NCBI RefSeq assembly: GCF_000308875.1
Contig: NZ_BAGL01000002.1
Location: forward strand, 248,001-312,000
Reading direction: 5' to 3'
Source of the DNA: Nocardia transvalensis NBRC 15921
GTDB lineage: Bacteria; Actinomycetota; Actinomycetes; Mycobacteriales; Mycobacteriaceae
DNA: 64,000 bases
In this document: positions 56,970 to 64,000 of the stretch, one piece after another
How the letters are laid out: every line of letters starts with the position of its first letter
How positions within the stretch are numbered: position 1 is the first letter of the stretch
Notes under the pieces: model-generated
The model's database searches: none
What the model saw: the letters and a program-made list of their open reading frames with translations, nothing else
Told to the model about the DNA's origin: nothing
Position numbers and translations under genes: made by a program

Positions 56970-58027
56970 GTTCCGTCGTACAGCCCTGCGCCCGCTGCGG
57001 AGCGCGGTGGGCGGTGCAGGGCAGGCCGCTGCATTGGTGCCCGCGCTGCCGCGGTGTGCTGCTGTCTCCCGGACCGGTCGACGCGCCCGCCGAACGCCGC
57101 AACTACCGGTGGGTGGCGCGCCCGCCCGGTAAGCATCCGGCCGACACGCGGCAGACACGCCGTCCCCGCCCCGCCCCGGAGACCCCGCGATATCGCGAGA
57201 TGCCGCGCTGGGGTCTGCGGGACGCGCCGCCGCGGCCCGCCGCGGTCGTGCGCGGCCGGTTCGCCGCTCTCCTCGAGCGCCGCGATCGGCTGCTGGTGGC
57301 CACCGCGATCGTGTTCGCGCTGGCGGCGCTCGCCGAATTCGTGCGCTACGGCATCCTGCTGTACAACCGCACCCGCCTGGTCTCGCCGGTCGGGCTGATC
57401 CTCTCGGATATCGCTGTGTACGTCACGGCCGTGCTGTCGCTGCTGCTCGCCCTGGCCGCCGCGCTGGCCCTGGTGGCCTGGCTGGTCGACGCCCGCCGGA
57501 CCGCCTACGCGCGGGCCGGGAGCCGGGAACCCCGGACGCGGGCCGCGCTGTGGGGCGGATGCCTGATCCCGGTGGTGAATCTCGTGTATCCGGGGGTCTA
57601 CCTGTCCGAGTTGGTCGCGCGCCGCGGCGGAGATCTCCGGGTCGTGCGGGCGGTGCGGATCTGGTGGGGCGCCTGGGTGCTGAACGGTGTGCTGGTGGCG
57701 GCCGCGCTGCTCTGGCGCTCCGCGGGATCGCTGCAGGCGCAGGCCGACGGTGTGGTGTTCACCGCGTACACCGATCTGGCCGCCGCGGCGGTCGCCGTGC
57801 TGTCGCTGTGGGTGGTCCGGCTGATCGAGGGCCGTGACCTGCGCGGACGTATCCGGTTGGAGAAGCGGTGGCTGGCCGCGGTGAGTACTTCGGCGCCCGT
57901 CATCGAGCCCGTGCACCCCGTGGCGGAATCGGATGGGCGCGCGCCGGATGCACCGGTCGGGAAGAATGACGGCTCCGAGCCGGCGGTCGACGCCGAGACC
58001 GAGCACGAGGAGGTCATGGCGAAGTGA
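56966..58027 (+). CDS. DUF4328 domain-containing membrane protein
   Basis: 353 residues. The N-terminal zinc ribbon has two CxxC pairs: CARC and CPRC. A basic linker precedes the DUF4328 membrane domain with about six transmembrane helices (LVATAIVFALAALAEFVRYG; LLLALAAALALVAWLV; LWGGCLIPVVNLVYPGVYLSEL). The tail is acidic. GTG 56966 start. Ends with a 4-nt overlap into the phosphodiesterase gene. Function unknown. Confidence 0.85.
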   Translation: MSSVVQPCARCGARWAVQGRPLHWCPRCRGVLLSPGPVDAPAERRNYRWVARPPGKHPADTRQTRRPRPAPETPRYREMPRWGLRDAPPRPAAVVRGRFAALLERRDRLLVATAIVFALAALAEFVRYGILLYNRTRLVSPVGLILSDIAVYVTAVLSLLLALAAALALVAWLVDARRTAYARAGSREPRTRAALWGGCLIPVVNLVYPGVYLSELVARRGGDLRVVRAVRIWWGAWVLNGVLVAAALLWRSAGSLQAQADGVVFTAYTDLAAAAVAVLSLWVVRLIEGRDLRGRIRLEKRWLAAVSTSAPVIEPVHPVAESDGRAPDAPVGKNDGSEPAVDAETEHEEVMAK

Positions 58028-58788
58028 GCCGAGACAATCGCGCGCCGTTCGTGGTGGCGCACCGCGGCGCCTCGGGCACCCGCCCGGAACACACCCTGGC
58101 CGCCTACGAGCTGGCGTTGCAGGAGGGTGCCGACGGTGTCGAATGCGATGTCCGGCTGACCCGCGACGGTCACCTGGTGTGCGTGCACGACCGCACGGTC
58201 GACCGGACCTCCTCGGGCACCGGCCTGGTGAGCGAGATGAGCCTGGACGAGTTGCGGCAGCTGGACTTCGGCGACGGCGGCGATGCCGGGGTGCTCACCC
58301 TCGGCGACCTGATCACGCTGGTGCTGGATTGGCGCAGCCGCCCCACCAAGCTGTTCATCGAGACCAAACATCCGGTGCGCTACGGCGCGCTGGTCGAGGC
58401 CAAGGTGCTGGCCGAACTGCAGCGCTTCGGCATCGCGACCCCGGCCTCGGCCGACCATTCGCGCGCGGTGGTGATGTCGTTCGCGGCCACCGCGGTGTGG
58501 CGGATCCGGCGCTCGGCGCCGCTGCTGCCGACGGTGCTGCTCGGCGAGTCCTCCCGCTACCTGGGCGGCAGCGCCGCGACCACGGTGGGCGCGACCGCGG
58601 TCGGGCCGTCGGTGAAGACCCTGCGCGACCATCCGGATCTGGTGGACAAGGCCGCCGCGGCCGGTCGGGCCACCTACTGCTGGACCGTGGACGCCGCGGA
58701 GGATGTGAAACTCTGCGCCGAACTCGGCGTCAGCTGGATCGCGACCAACCACCCCGGCCGCACCAAGGCGGTCCTGTCCTCGGTCTGA
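58024..58788 (+). CDS. Glycerophosphodiester phosphodiesterase
   Basis: 254 residues, a TIM-barrel GDPD. Catalytic motif PFVVAHRGASGTRPEHTLAA, metal ligands in DGVECDVRLTRDGHLVCVHD (Glu, Asp, His) and the C-terminal CWTVDAAEDV. It hydrolyses glycerophosphodiesters to glycerol-3-phosphate. No signal peptide. Translationally coupled to the DUF4328 gene. Confidence 0.95.
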   Translation: MSRDNRAPFVVAHRGASGTRPEHTLAAYELALQEGADGVECDVRLTRDGHLVCVHDRTVDRTSSGTGLVSEMSLDELRQLDFGDGGDAGVLTLGDLITLVLDWRSRPTKLFIETKHPVRYGALVEAKVLAELQRFGIATPASADHSRAVVMSFAATAVWRIRRSAPLLPTVLLGESSRYLGGSAATTVGATAVGPSVKTLRDHPDLVDKAAAAGRATYCWTVDAAEDVKLCAELGVSWIATNHPGRTKAVLSSV

Positions 58789-58853
58789 AACGGCCGATCC
58801 CTTCCCGTGCCCCTGCGCGGTGTGCGCAATCCGACACTGTAGGTTCACCGTTC

Positions 58854-59768
58854 GTGGGTAAGAGCAAACGAAATCAACCCAAGCCCGGCGGGAATCGGGC
58901 CCAGCGGCTGGCGGAGCGCCGCGCGGCGCAGGAGCAGGCGGCGCAGTCGGTGACGCGCCCCTTCGCCGGCCTGGCCGCCGAATGCGATCTCGTCGCGCTA
59001 CGGGAGTTCGTGCCGTCGGCGACCGGGACGCTGCGGCTCTCGCCGAAGGCGTCGGCCACGCGGCCGGTCACCCTGGCCACCGTGCTGCCCGGGGCCGTCG
59101 CGGCGCTGGTGCGCGCGGGCGACGACCCGACCGGATTCGTCGCCGCCCAGGTGCAGTTCCAGTCCGACGATCCCGTGGCCGATCTCGCCGCCGCGATCCG
59201 GTGGACGCAGGACGCCGAGCCCGGCGAATCGCTGCAGGCCGCCGAGGGCCAGGACGAGGCGCCGGCGCTGTCCGACGTGATCGATCCGGACGCGGCGCTG
59301 GATCTGACCGTGCACCAGGACTTCAACTGGTGGGTGCCGGCAGGCGTGACCCCGGACCCGCAGGTCGCCGCCACCATCGAGCAGGCGAATCAGGCGATCA
59401 TGCCGTCGGACCGGCTCGAACTGGACGCGGCCGGCGCCGCGTGGTGGGTCGACGCCGGCGAGAAGGCGCACCTGCGGTGGGTCCGCCCCGAGGACGAGGA
59501 CGCGCTGATGCTGGCGCTGGCCCGGGTGCACGCGGCCGGCGGCCTGAACCTCGGCGAGGGGTCGCGGTTCGCGGGCTCGTTCCGCACCCACGGGCTGCTG
59601 GTGCCGGTCTTCGACCTCGACCGCAAGAAGCATCAGAACGAATGGGCCGCTCCCGCCGCCGAATTCGGCAAGCGCCTGGCCGAGGCCCTGGCCACCGACG
59701 CGCCCCTGACCTCCGACGAGCGGCGGTCGCGCGACGGGCTGCGCTCGCGTCAGGTCACTCTGCGCTAG
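58854..59768 (+). CDS. DUF5926 family protein
   Basis: 304 residues. A basic N-terminus (VGKSKRNQPKPGGNRAQRLAERRAAQE) is followed by a globular domain with AECDLVALREFVPSATG and a Trp-rich block LTVHQDFNWWVPAGV. Found across actinobacteria; function unknown. GTG 58854 was chosen by the basic start. Confidence 0.85.
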   Translation: MGKSKRNQPKPGGNRAQRLAERRAAQEQAAQSVTRPFAGLAAECDLVALREFVPSATGTLRLSPKASATRPVTLATVLPGAVAALVRAGDDPTGFVAAQVQFQSDDPVADLAAAIRWTQDAEPGESLQAAEGQDEAPALSDVIDPDAALDLTVHQDFNWWVPAGVTPDPQVAATIEQANQAIMPSDRLELDAAGAAWWVDAGEKAHLRWVRPEDEDALMLALARVHAAGGLNLGEGSRFAGSFRTHGLLVPVFDLDRKKHQNEWAAPAAEFGKRLAEALATDAPLTSDERRSRDGLRSRQVTLR

Positions 59769-59776
59769 TAGCGGAA

Positions 59777-59811
59777 AGGCTCGGCCCCGCGGTCGCCGCG
59801 GAGCCGAGCCT
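59777..59811. terminator. Bidirectional terminator between DUF5926 and ferritin
   Basis: AGGCTCGGCCCCGCGG pairs with CCGCGGAGCCGAGCCT over 16 positions with one mismatch, loop TCG, between convergent genes. Confidence 0.85.
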
Positions 59812-59832
59812 CGTCCACCCGTGGGGACGCCG

Positions 59833-60381
59833 TCAGATCGAGCCTCCGGCGGCGTGCGGTGCGCCCGACGTATCGTCCGGCACGCTCATCTCGCGGGAGA
59901 CGAAATTCTCCAGATCGAACAGGTTGGAGCCGGCGCGATCGGTGACGGTGAGCAGCGTCGTCATCCGCGCGACCTCCTCGACCTGCTCCTTGAGGAACCA
60001 CTGCATGAACTGCTCGCCGAGGTAGTCGCCCTCTTCCCGGGCGGTGCTCGCCAGCTGCACGATCTGATCGGTGACCGTCTTCTCCTGCTGCAGCGCCAGC
60101 GCGATCGGCTCGCGGGCGTTCTCGAACCGCGACTTCGCGCCGTCGACGCCCGTCAGTTCGATGCTCATATCGCGATCGAGGAAGTACTGCGCGATCATCA
60201 TCGCGTGGTTGCGTTCTTCGACCGCCTGCTTGTAGAAGTACTTCGCCAGCACCGGGAGGTCCGCATTGTCGAACCAGACTGCGATCGCGATGTACTGATG
60301 TTCGGCATTGAATTCGTGCCGAATCTGATCGTGCAGCAAACTGTGGAACTTGCTGCGGTGAGTTTCGGGGTGGCTGGACAT
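59833..60381 (-). CDS. bfrB: Ferritin (BfrB-like)
   Basis: 182 residues, a non-haem ferritin of the mycobacterial BfrB type storing iron as a 24-mer. Ferroxidase centre ligands are visible: E23 in HEFNAEHQY, E55/E56 and H59 in VEERNHA (ExxH), and E/Q in EQFMQWFLKEQVEE. The ending SGAPHAAGGSI matches BfrB. ATG 60381 was chosen because upstream codons are not family-like. A tandem divergent paralogue lies upstream on the same strand. Confidence 0.95.
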   Translation of the reverse strand: MSSHPETHRSKFHSLLHDQIRHEFNAEHQYIAIAVWFDNADLPVLAKYFYKQAVEERNHAMMIAQYFLDRDMSIELTGVDGAKSRFENAREPIALALQQEKTVTDQIVQLASTAREEGDYLGEQFMQWFLKEQVEEVARMTTLLTVTDRAGSNLFDLENFVSREMSVPDDTSGAPHAAGGSI

Positions 60382-60464
60382 GAATACGACATTAATGCTG
60401 GTCATCGTGGCTGTCATCCAAGTACACCCTTATTGAGTACAGCCTAATTGAGGGAAGTATTGCC

Positions 60465-61031
60465 TTATCGGATTCGCGTTTTCCCAGCAATTCCGGGCGC
60501 CGCCGGATCCTGTTTCCGGGAAATTCCCATCTCGCGTGTGACGAAGTCCTCGATATCGAACAGGGTGCCGCCGGGACGGTCGAAGACCGCCAGCAGGGTG
60601 GTCATCCGGGCGACCTCGTCGAGCTGGCCCCGCTGGAACCACTGGATGAACTGCTCGCCCACGTAGTCGCCGGTCTCCCACGCGGTGCGGGTCAGCGCGT
60701 GCACGCGTTCGCTCAGCCACTGCTCCCGGCGCAGCATGAACTCGATTGCCGCGCGGGCCGATTCGAAGGACGGCACGATCTCGTCCAGACCGCCGACCGC
60801 CACCGGGACATCGCGGTCGAGCAGATATCGGATCATGCGCAGCGCGTGGTCGCGCTTGGTCTCGGCGCCGCCGTAGCAGACCCCCGCCAGCCGCGGGAGC
60901 CGTAGCGCGTCCAGGTATACCGCGGCCGCGAGATATTGCTGCGCGGCGGTGAATTCGTGGCGGATCTGATCGCGCAACAATTCGGGAAAGGGGCGTTCAT
61001 CGTCGTCCGGGTGCTGACCGTCGTCGGGCAT
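60465..61031 (-). CDS. Ferritin paralogue with degenerate ferroxidase site
   Basis: 188 residues with the ferritin four-helix bundle (LRDQIRHEFTAAQQYLAAAVYLD; GDYVGEQFIQWFQRGQLDEVARMTTLLAVFDRPGG). Compared with the neighbouring ferritin, E26 is kept, but the EE of EERNH is replaced: VEERNHA becomes ETKRDHA, so T58/K59 stand for the two glutamates while H62 stays. FLKEQVEE becomes FQRGQLDE. It carries an extra N-terminal acidic stretch and an extended basic C-terminus. It may be an iron-storage subunit without ferroxidase, or co-assemble with BfrB. Confidence 0.9.
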   Translation of the reverse strand: MPDDGQHPDDDERPFPELLRDQIRHEFTAAQQYLAAAVYLDALRLPRLAGVCYGGAETKRDHALRMIRYLLDRDVPVAVGGLDEIVPSFESARAAIEFMLRREQWLSERVHALTRTAWETGDYVGEQFIQWFQRGQLDEVARMTTLLAVFDRPGGTLFDIEDFVTREMGISRKQDPAAPGIAGKTRIR

Positions 61032-61040
61032 GTTTCGACG

Positions 61041-62351
61041 CTACCGCGTGATCAAATCCTCGGGGACGGCCTTGTCGGATGCCAGGGCGTCGAAGAACCG
61101 GCCCGCCTTCTCCTTGTCCCACAGCAGGACGCTGCCGCTGCCGGAGACGGTGTCGAAGCCGCCGATCGGAACCGTCGTCGAGACCGTGTCGCCGCGCAGC
61201 GCCCAGCCGAGCAGGGCCACGTCCCAGATGTGGTCGCCGTTGTCGACCTGCAGCGAATCGGCCAGGCCCTGCGCCAGCGGCCACAGTCGCAGCGGGTTGA
61301 TCAGCGTTCCGGTGTCGGTCGACTTCTTCAGCAGCGCCGAGAGGAACATCTGCTGGTTGTGCATGCGGTCCAGATCCGCGCGCGGGGTCGCGCGGGTGCG
61401 GACGAAGCCGAGCGCCTGGGCCCCGGACAGGCGCTGGCACCCGGCGGGCAGGTCGATTCCGGCCAGCGGGTCGTCGATCGCGTCGGGCAGGCACATATCG
61501 ATGCCGCCGACCGCGTCCACCATGCCCGCGAAACCGCCGAAGCCGATCTCCGCGAAATGGTCGATGTGCAGGCCGGTGACCGTCTCGACGGTCTGGGTCA
61601 GCAGTTTCGGCCCGCCCGCCGAGAACGCCGCGTTCAGCTTGTCCCTGCCGACGCCCGGAATCGGGACGTAGGAGTCGCGCGGCAAGCTCACGATGGTCGT
61701 CTTGCCCGACTTCGGAACGTGCACGAGCATGATCGTGTCGCTGCGCTGGCCGCCCGCGTCCTGGCTGTCGCCGGTGGACAGCTCGCTCTCCTGATCGGCG
61801 GTGAGGCCAAGGCGGCTGTCCGAACCGGTCAGCAGCCAGTTCGTGCCCGGTGTGTCGCCCACGCGGTCCTTGTAGTCGCTGAGGGCGTCGACGCGGTGCA
61901 GCGAGCGGTCCAGGTAGATCGCGCCGGCGATCGGCAGGATCAGCAGGATGATCAGGATCAGCAGCAGCCAGCGTCCCCAGCGCCGCTTGCGGCGCATCCG
62001 GGGTTCCGGCGGCGGCCGGTCCCGATCCCGGCGGCGGGGCGGGGCCGACGGCGGTGGCGGGGGCGGCGCCTCCCGATAGGGGACCGGGCGCTGGGTGGGC
62101 GCGTGCGTCATGGGTTCCGGCGGCGGCCCGCCGCGGCGGAAGCGCGGCTGATTCTGCGGCGGCACCTGCGAATAGGCCAGCGCCTGATCGTGGCCGTCGC
62201 GTCGCATCACCTGGGTCGGCTCGATCGGCGGCCGCCGGGGCGGTTCGCCGCCGGGCTGCCGCCGGTTCGCCGGGGGAGGTCCGGGACGCCCGGGGCCTGG
62301 CGGCGGCACCCGGCGCGTCCGCGCGTACTGCTGGGGGTCGTCGCCGTTCAT
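61041..62351 (-). CDS. LytR-CpsA-Psr (LCP) family arabinogalactan/peptidoglycan ligase
   Basis: 436 residues: a long Pro/Arg-rich cytosolic tail, one transmembrane helix (WLLLILIILLILPIAGAIYL) and an extracytoplasmic LCP domain with RSDTIMLVHVPKSGKTTIVSLPRDSYV (conserved Arg/Asp) and ALGFVRTRATPRADLDRMHNQQMFL. LCP enzymes transfer arabinogalactan or other polymers to peptidoglycan. ATG 62351; a longer start at 62390 exists. Nine bp after the ferritin paralogue, on the same strand. Confidence 0.93.
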   Translation of the reverse strand: MNGDDPQQYARTRRVPPPGPGRPGPPPANRRQPGGEPPRRPPIEPTQVMRRDGHDQALAYSQVPPQNQPRFRRGGPPPEPMTHAPTQRPVPYREAPPPPPPSAPPRRRDRDRPPPEPRMRRKRRWGRWLLLILIILLILPIAGAIYLDRSLHRVDALSDYKDRVGDTPGTNWLLTGSDSRLGLTADQESELSTGDSQDAGGQRSDTIMLVHVPKSGKTTIVSLPRDSYVPIPGVGRDKLNAAFSAGGPKLLTQTVETVTGLHIDHFAEIGFGGFAGMVDAVGGIDMCLPDAIDDPLAGIDLPAGCQRLSGAQALGFVRTRATPRADLDRMHNQQMFLSALLKKSTDTGTLINPLRLWPLAQGLADSLQVDNGDHIWDVALLGWALRGDTVSTTVPIGGFDTVSGSGSVLLWDKEKAGRFFDALASDKAVPEDLITR

Positions 62352-62429
62352 CACCGAGATGCTACTGACCCGGCCCGCCGGAGGGTTCATCTCGAACAGA
62401 TGACAGTTCTCACGTGTATCGCGGCATTC

Positions 62430-63197
62430 TCATGGCAACCAGGAGACATGGCCGTGCAGCACGGTGTATCCGATATAGGCGACGGTGTCGATGGTCGCGT
62501 GCGCCAGGATCAGCGGCCACAGCCGGTTCGTGCGCTGCCAGAACGTGCCGAACACCAGGCCCATCACCAGATTTCCGAGGCCGCCGCCGAGTCCCTGATA
62601 CAGGTGGTAGCTGCCGCGCAGCAGCGCCGAGGCCACCAGCGACCGGTTCTCCGACCAGCCCAGCGCGCGCAGCCGCGTGATGAGATACGCCACCACCAGC
62701 ACCTCTTCGGCAACGGCATTCGCCATCGCCGACAGCACCAGCGCCGGCAGCCGCCACCAGTGGTCGCCGAGCGAACTCGGCACGATGGTCACGCTCATCC
62801 CGAGCGCGTGTGCGATCAGATACAGCGCCAGGCCGGGCAGGCCGATGAGGGCCGCCAGCGCCAGCCCCGGCAGGACGTCCCCTTTCAGCCGGATGCGCGC
62901 CAGTCCGATCAGCCGCGGCCCGAACCCGCTGCGCCACAACAGGTACAGGCCCAGCGCCGCCCAGCCCGCCAGCCGGAGCACGCTCAACAGCTGGAACAGC
63001 AGATCGATCGTCGACTGCGTGGCTCGCGACGGGTTCAGCGCCACGCTCTGCCCGCCGACCCCGCCCGGCGACAGCGCGCTCTCGAGCAGCGACAGGGCGG
63101 CATTGGCCCCGCTCAGCCCGAACGTGACGACCAGGACGATCGCGATCTCGAGCCGTATCGCGGTGCGCTGCTGTCCGGTATCGGCGGGGAAGACCAT
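62430..63197 (-). CDS. CPBP-family intramembrane metalloprotease
   Basis: 255 residues, about eight transmembrane helices. The CPBP (Rce1-like) motifs are intact: AMANAVAEEVLVVAYLITRL (EE in the active site), LLRGSYHLYQG (His) and LILAHATIDTVAY (His). Members cleave or modify membrane proteins; the substrate is unknown. ATG 63197 was chosen over TTG 63206. Confidence 0.9.
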   Translation of the reverse strand: MVFPADTGQQRTAIRLEIAIVLVVTFGLSGANAALSLLESALSPGGVGGQSVALNPSRATQSTIDLLFQLLSVLRLAGWAALGLYLLWRSGFGPRLIGLARIRLKGDVLPGLALAALIGLPGLALYLIAHALGMSVTIVPSSLGDHWWRLPALVLSAMANAVAEEVLVVAYLITRLRALGWSENRSLVASALLRGSYHLYQGLGGGLGNLVMGLVFGTFWQRTNRLWPLILAHATIDTVAYIGYTVLHGHVSWLP

Positions 63198-63275
63198 GCC
63201 CGCCAATCTATGTGCGCCCGGCGTCTACTCCGCGGCGGCCACGGCGTCGCTGAAGATCGCGCGGTGGCCGGCCTG

Positions 63276-64000
63276 TCAGATTCGGCGCATGCCGTGCAGG
63301 AACGGGCACCCGGCGAGGATGCGCACCGCGCGGCTGAGGGCCTGGATGTCGTCGACGGGGGATTCGAACGGGAGGCGGACGTCGTGGTCGCCCTCCGCGC
63401 TCTCCACCCGCAGCGTCACGCCGTAGCGGTCGATGGCCAGCGGATGCACCGTGCCGCCGCGGAGGCGGACGGGAAGGTGGCGGGCCAGCTGGGCGACGAC
63501 ATCGGCGTGATCGGCGTCCATGTGCTGCAGCCAGGCCGACTCCAGCTCCCAGAACGGATCGGGGCGGGCCGAGCGCAGCTGCTCCAGGCAGGCCGAGGCG
63601 GCGCCGCTGGAGTCGGCGACGACCGCCGAGTCGATGACCACGCGCAGCAGCGTGGTGGTGTGGCCGACGTCGAGCAGCGCGGGGTGCGGATGCTCCTTGG
63701 CCACCTCGCCCGCCAGCGCGCGCTGGGCGTACTGCGGCACGGCGCGGACCCGGCCGCGCAGCCACACCAGCGACCGCACCGGCTCGCGCAGGGGGAGCGG
63801 GGCCATATCGGTGAGTTCGAGCACCGCGGGGGAGCCGAGCGGTCCGAAGGCGGCGGCCACCGCGGCCGAGTCGAGGGGCACCGCGATGACGGCATCGCCG
63901 CACGCCCGCAGGTGATGCACGGACGTCGGGACCGGATCGGCGCCGGGCATGGCGAGGACCGCCTGCTCGGCGTGTGCGCTCGCGCTGCGCACCCGCTCGG
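63276..64000 (-). CDS. DUF2470-type protein (5' end outside window)
   Basis: At least 241 residues, frame open to the right edge (the last codons, ERVRSASAHAEQAVLAMPG, suggest the start lies beyond). A flavin-reductase-like/HugZ-type N-terminal half (TSVHHLRACGDAVIAVPL, LELTDMAPLPLREPVRSLVWLRG) and a DUF2470-like C-terminal half (MDADHADVVAQLARHL, IDRYGVTLRVES). Such proteins are linked with haem-related metabolism in plants and bacteria; the role here is unproven. Confidence 0.8.
   Translation of the reverse strand, partial: ERVRSASAHAEQAVLAMPGADPVPTSVHHLRACGDAVIAVPLDSAAVAAAFGPLGSPAVLELTDMAPLPLREPVRSLVWLRGRVRAVPQYAQRALAGEVAKEHPHPALLDVGHTTTLLRVVIDSAVVADSSGAASACLEQLRSARPDPFWELESAWLQHMDADHADVVAQLARHLPVRLRGGTVHPLAIDRYGVTLRVESAEGDHDVRLPFESPVDDIQALSRAVRILAGCPFLHGMRRI

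Noticed and set aside
60433..60451. IdeR iron box before the ferritin gene
   Set aside because: TTGAGTACAGCCTAATTGA reads only about 11 of 19 positions of the IdeR consensus on its best alignment; too weak to call.

Overview
The window is about 70% GC, dense in genes, uses many GTG starts and TGATG/GTGA stop-start overlaps, and comes from a mycolata actinobacterium, most likely Nocardia or a close relative. The main reason is gene order. From ppiA through rhomboid, PH-domain protein, crgA, pabA, pknB, pknA, pbpA, rodA, pstP, fhaB, fhaA to tRNA-Leu it follows the oriC-proximal Rv0009-Rv0020c block of Mycobacterium tuberculosis. The second block (membrane protein, DUF4129/DUF4350, MoxR, DUF58, SpoIIM, RDD) matches the Rv3689-Rv3695 set. 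A cutinase, LysX, a secreted chorismate mutase and BfrB-type ferritin fit the same group. These assignments are from memory of the families, not from a search.

Layout. 1-1.3 kb: end of an ABC-2 drug or lipid exporter. 1.3-3.8 kb: small membrane protein, cyclophilin, rhomboid protease, PH-domain membrane protein and CrgA. 4.0-5.8 kb: pabA, then a split RibD-like pair (reductase, deaminase). 5.8-15.7 kb (minus): the growth and division signalling operon, in which two Ser/Thr kinases, their phosphatase and two FHA proteins flank the elongation/septation enzymes PbpA and RodA. 15.9 kb: tRNA-Leu(CAG) with a strong terminator, then a PhoU-like protein. 17.6-23.8 kb: SpoIIM, RDD, DUF58, MoxR, a DUF4129/DUF4350 protein and a membrane protein. 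23.8-26 kb: TetR repressor and divergent MFS exporter with two perfect operators. 26-28.8 kb: DUF4407 protein and secreted chorismate mutase. 29.4-35.7 kb: gltB-gltD glutamate synthase. 36-37.8 kb: cutinase and two small secreted paralogues ending in LPxTGSFG. 37.9-42.7 kb: histidine phosphatase, LysX, S4 protein, RraA. 42.8-45.5 kb: copper cluster YcnI-CopC-CopD. 45.6-51.1 kb: DUF6474, RecB-like nuclease, HtpG, DUF1361. 51.3-56.2 kb: SDR/TetR pair, Mn exporter under a yybP-ykoY riboswitch, SodA, two unknowns. 56.6-59.8 kb: rhodanese, DUF4328, GDPD, DUF5926. 59.8-64 kb: two ferritins (the second with a broken diiron centre), LCP ligase, CPBP protease, and a DUF2470-type protein cut by the window end.

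Most useful non-coding signals: a near-consensus parS site (26163), two DnaA-box clusters (3495 and 56408), a manganese riboswitch (53701-53812, minus), paired TetR operators (24395-24437), an 11-bp phased direct-repeat element shared by the promoters of the two LPxTGSFG paralogues, and a roughly 50-bp tandem repeat (46363). No phage, transposon, CRISPR array or defence island was seen.
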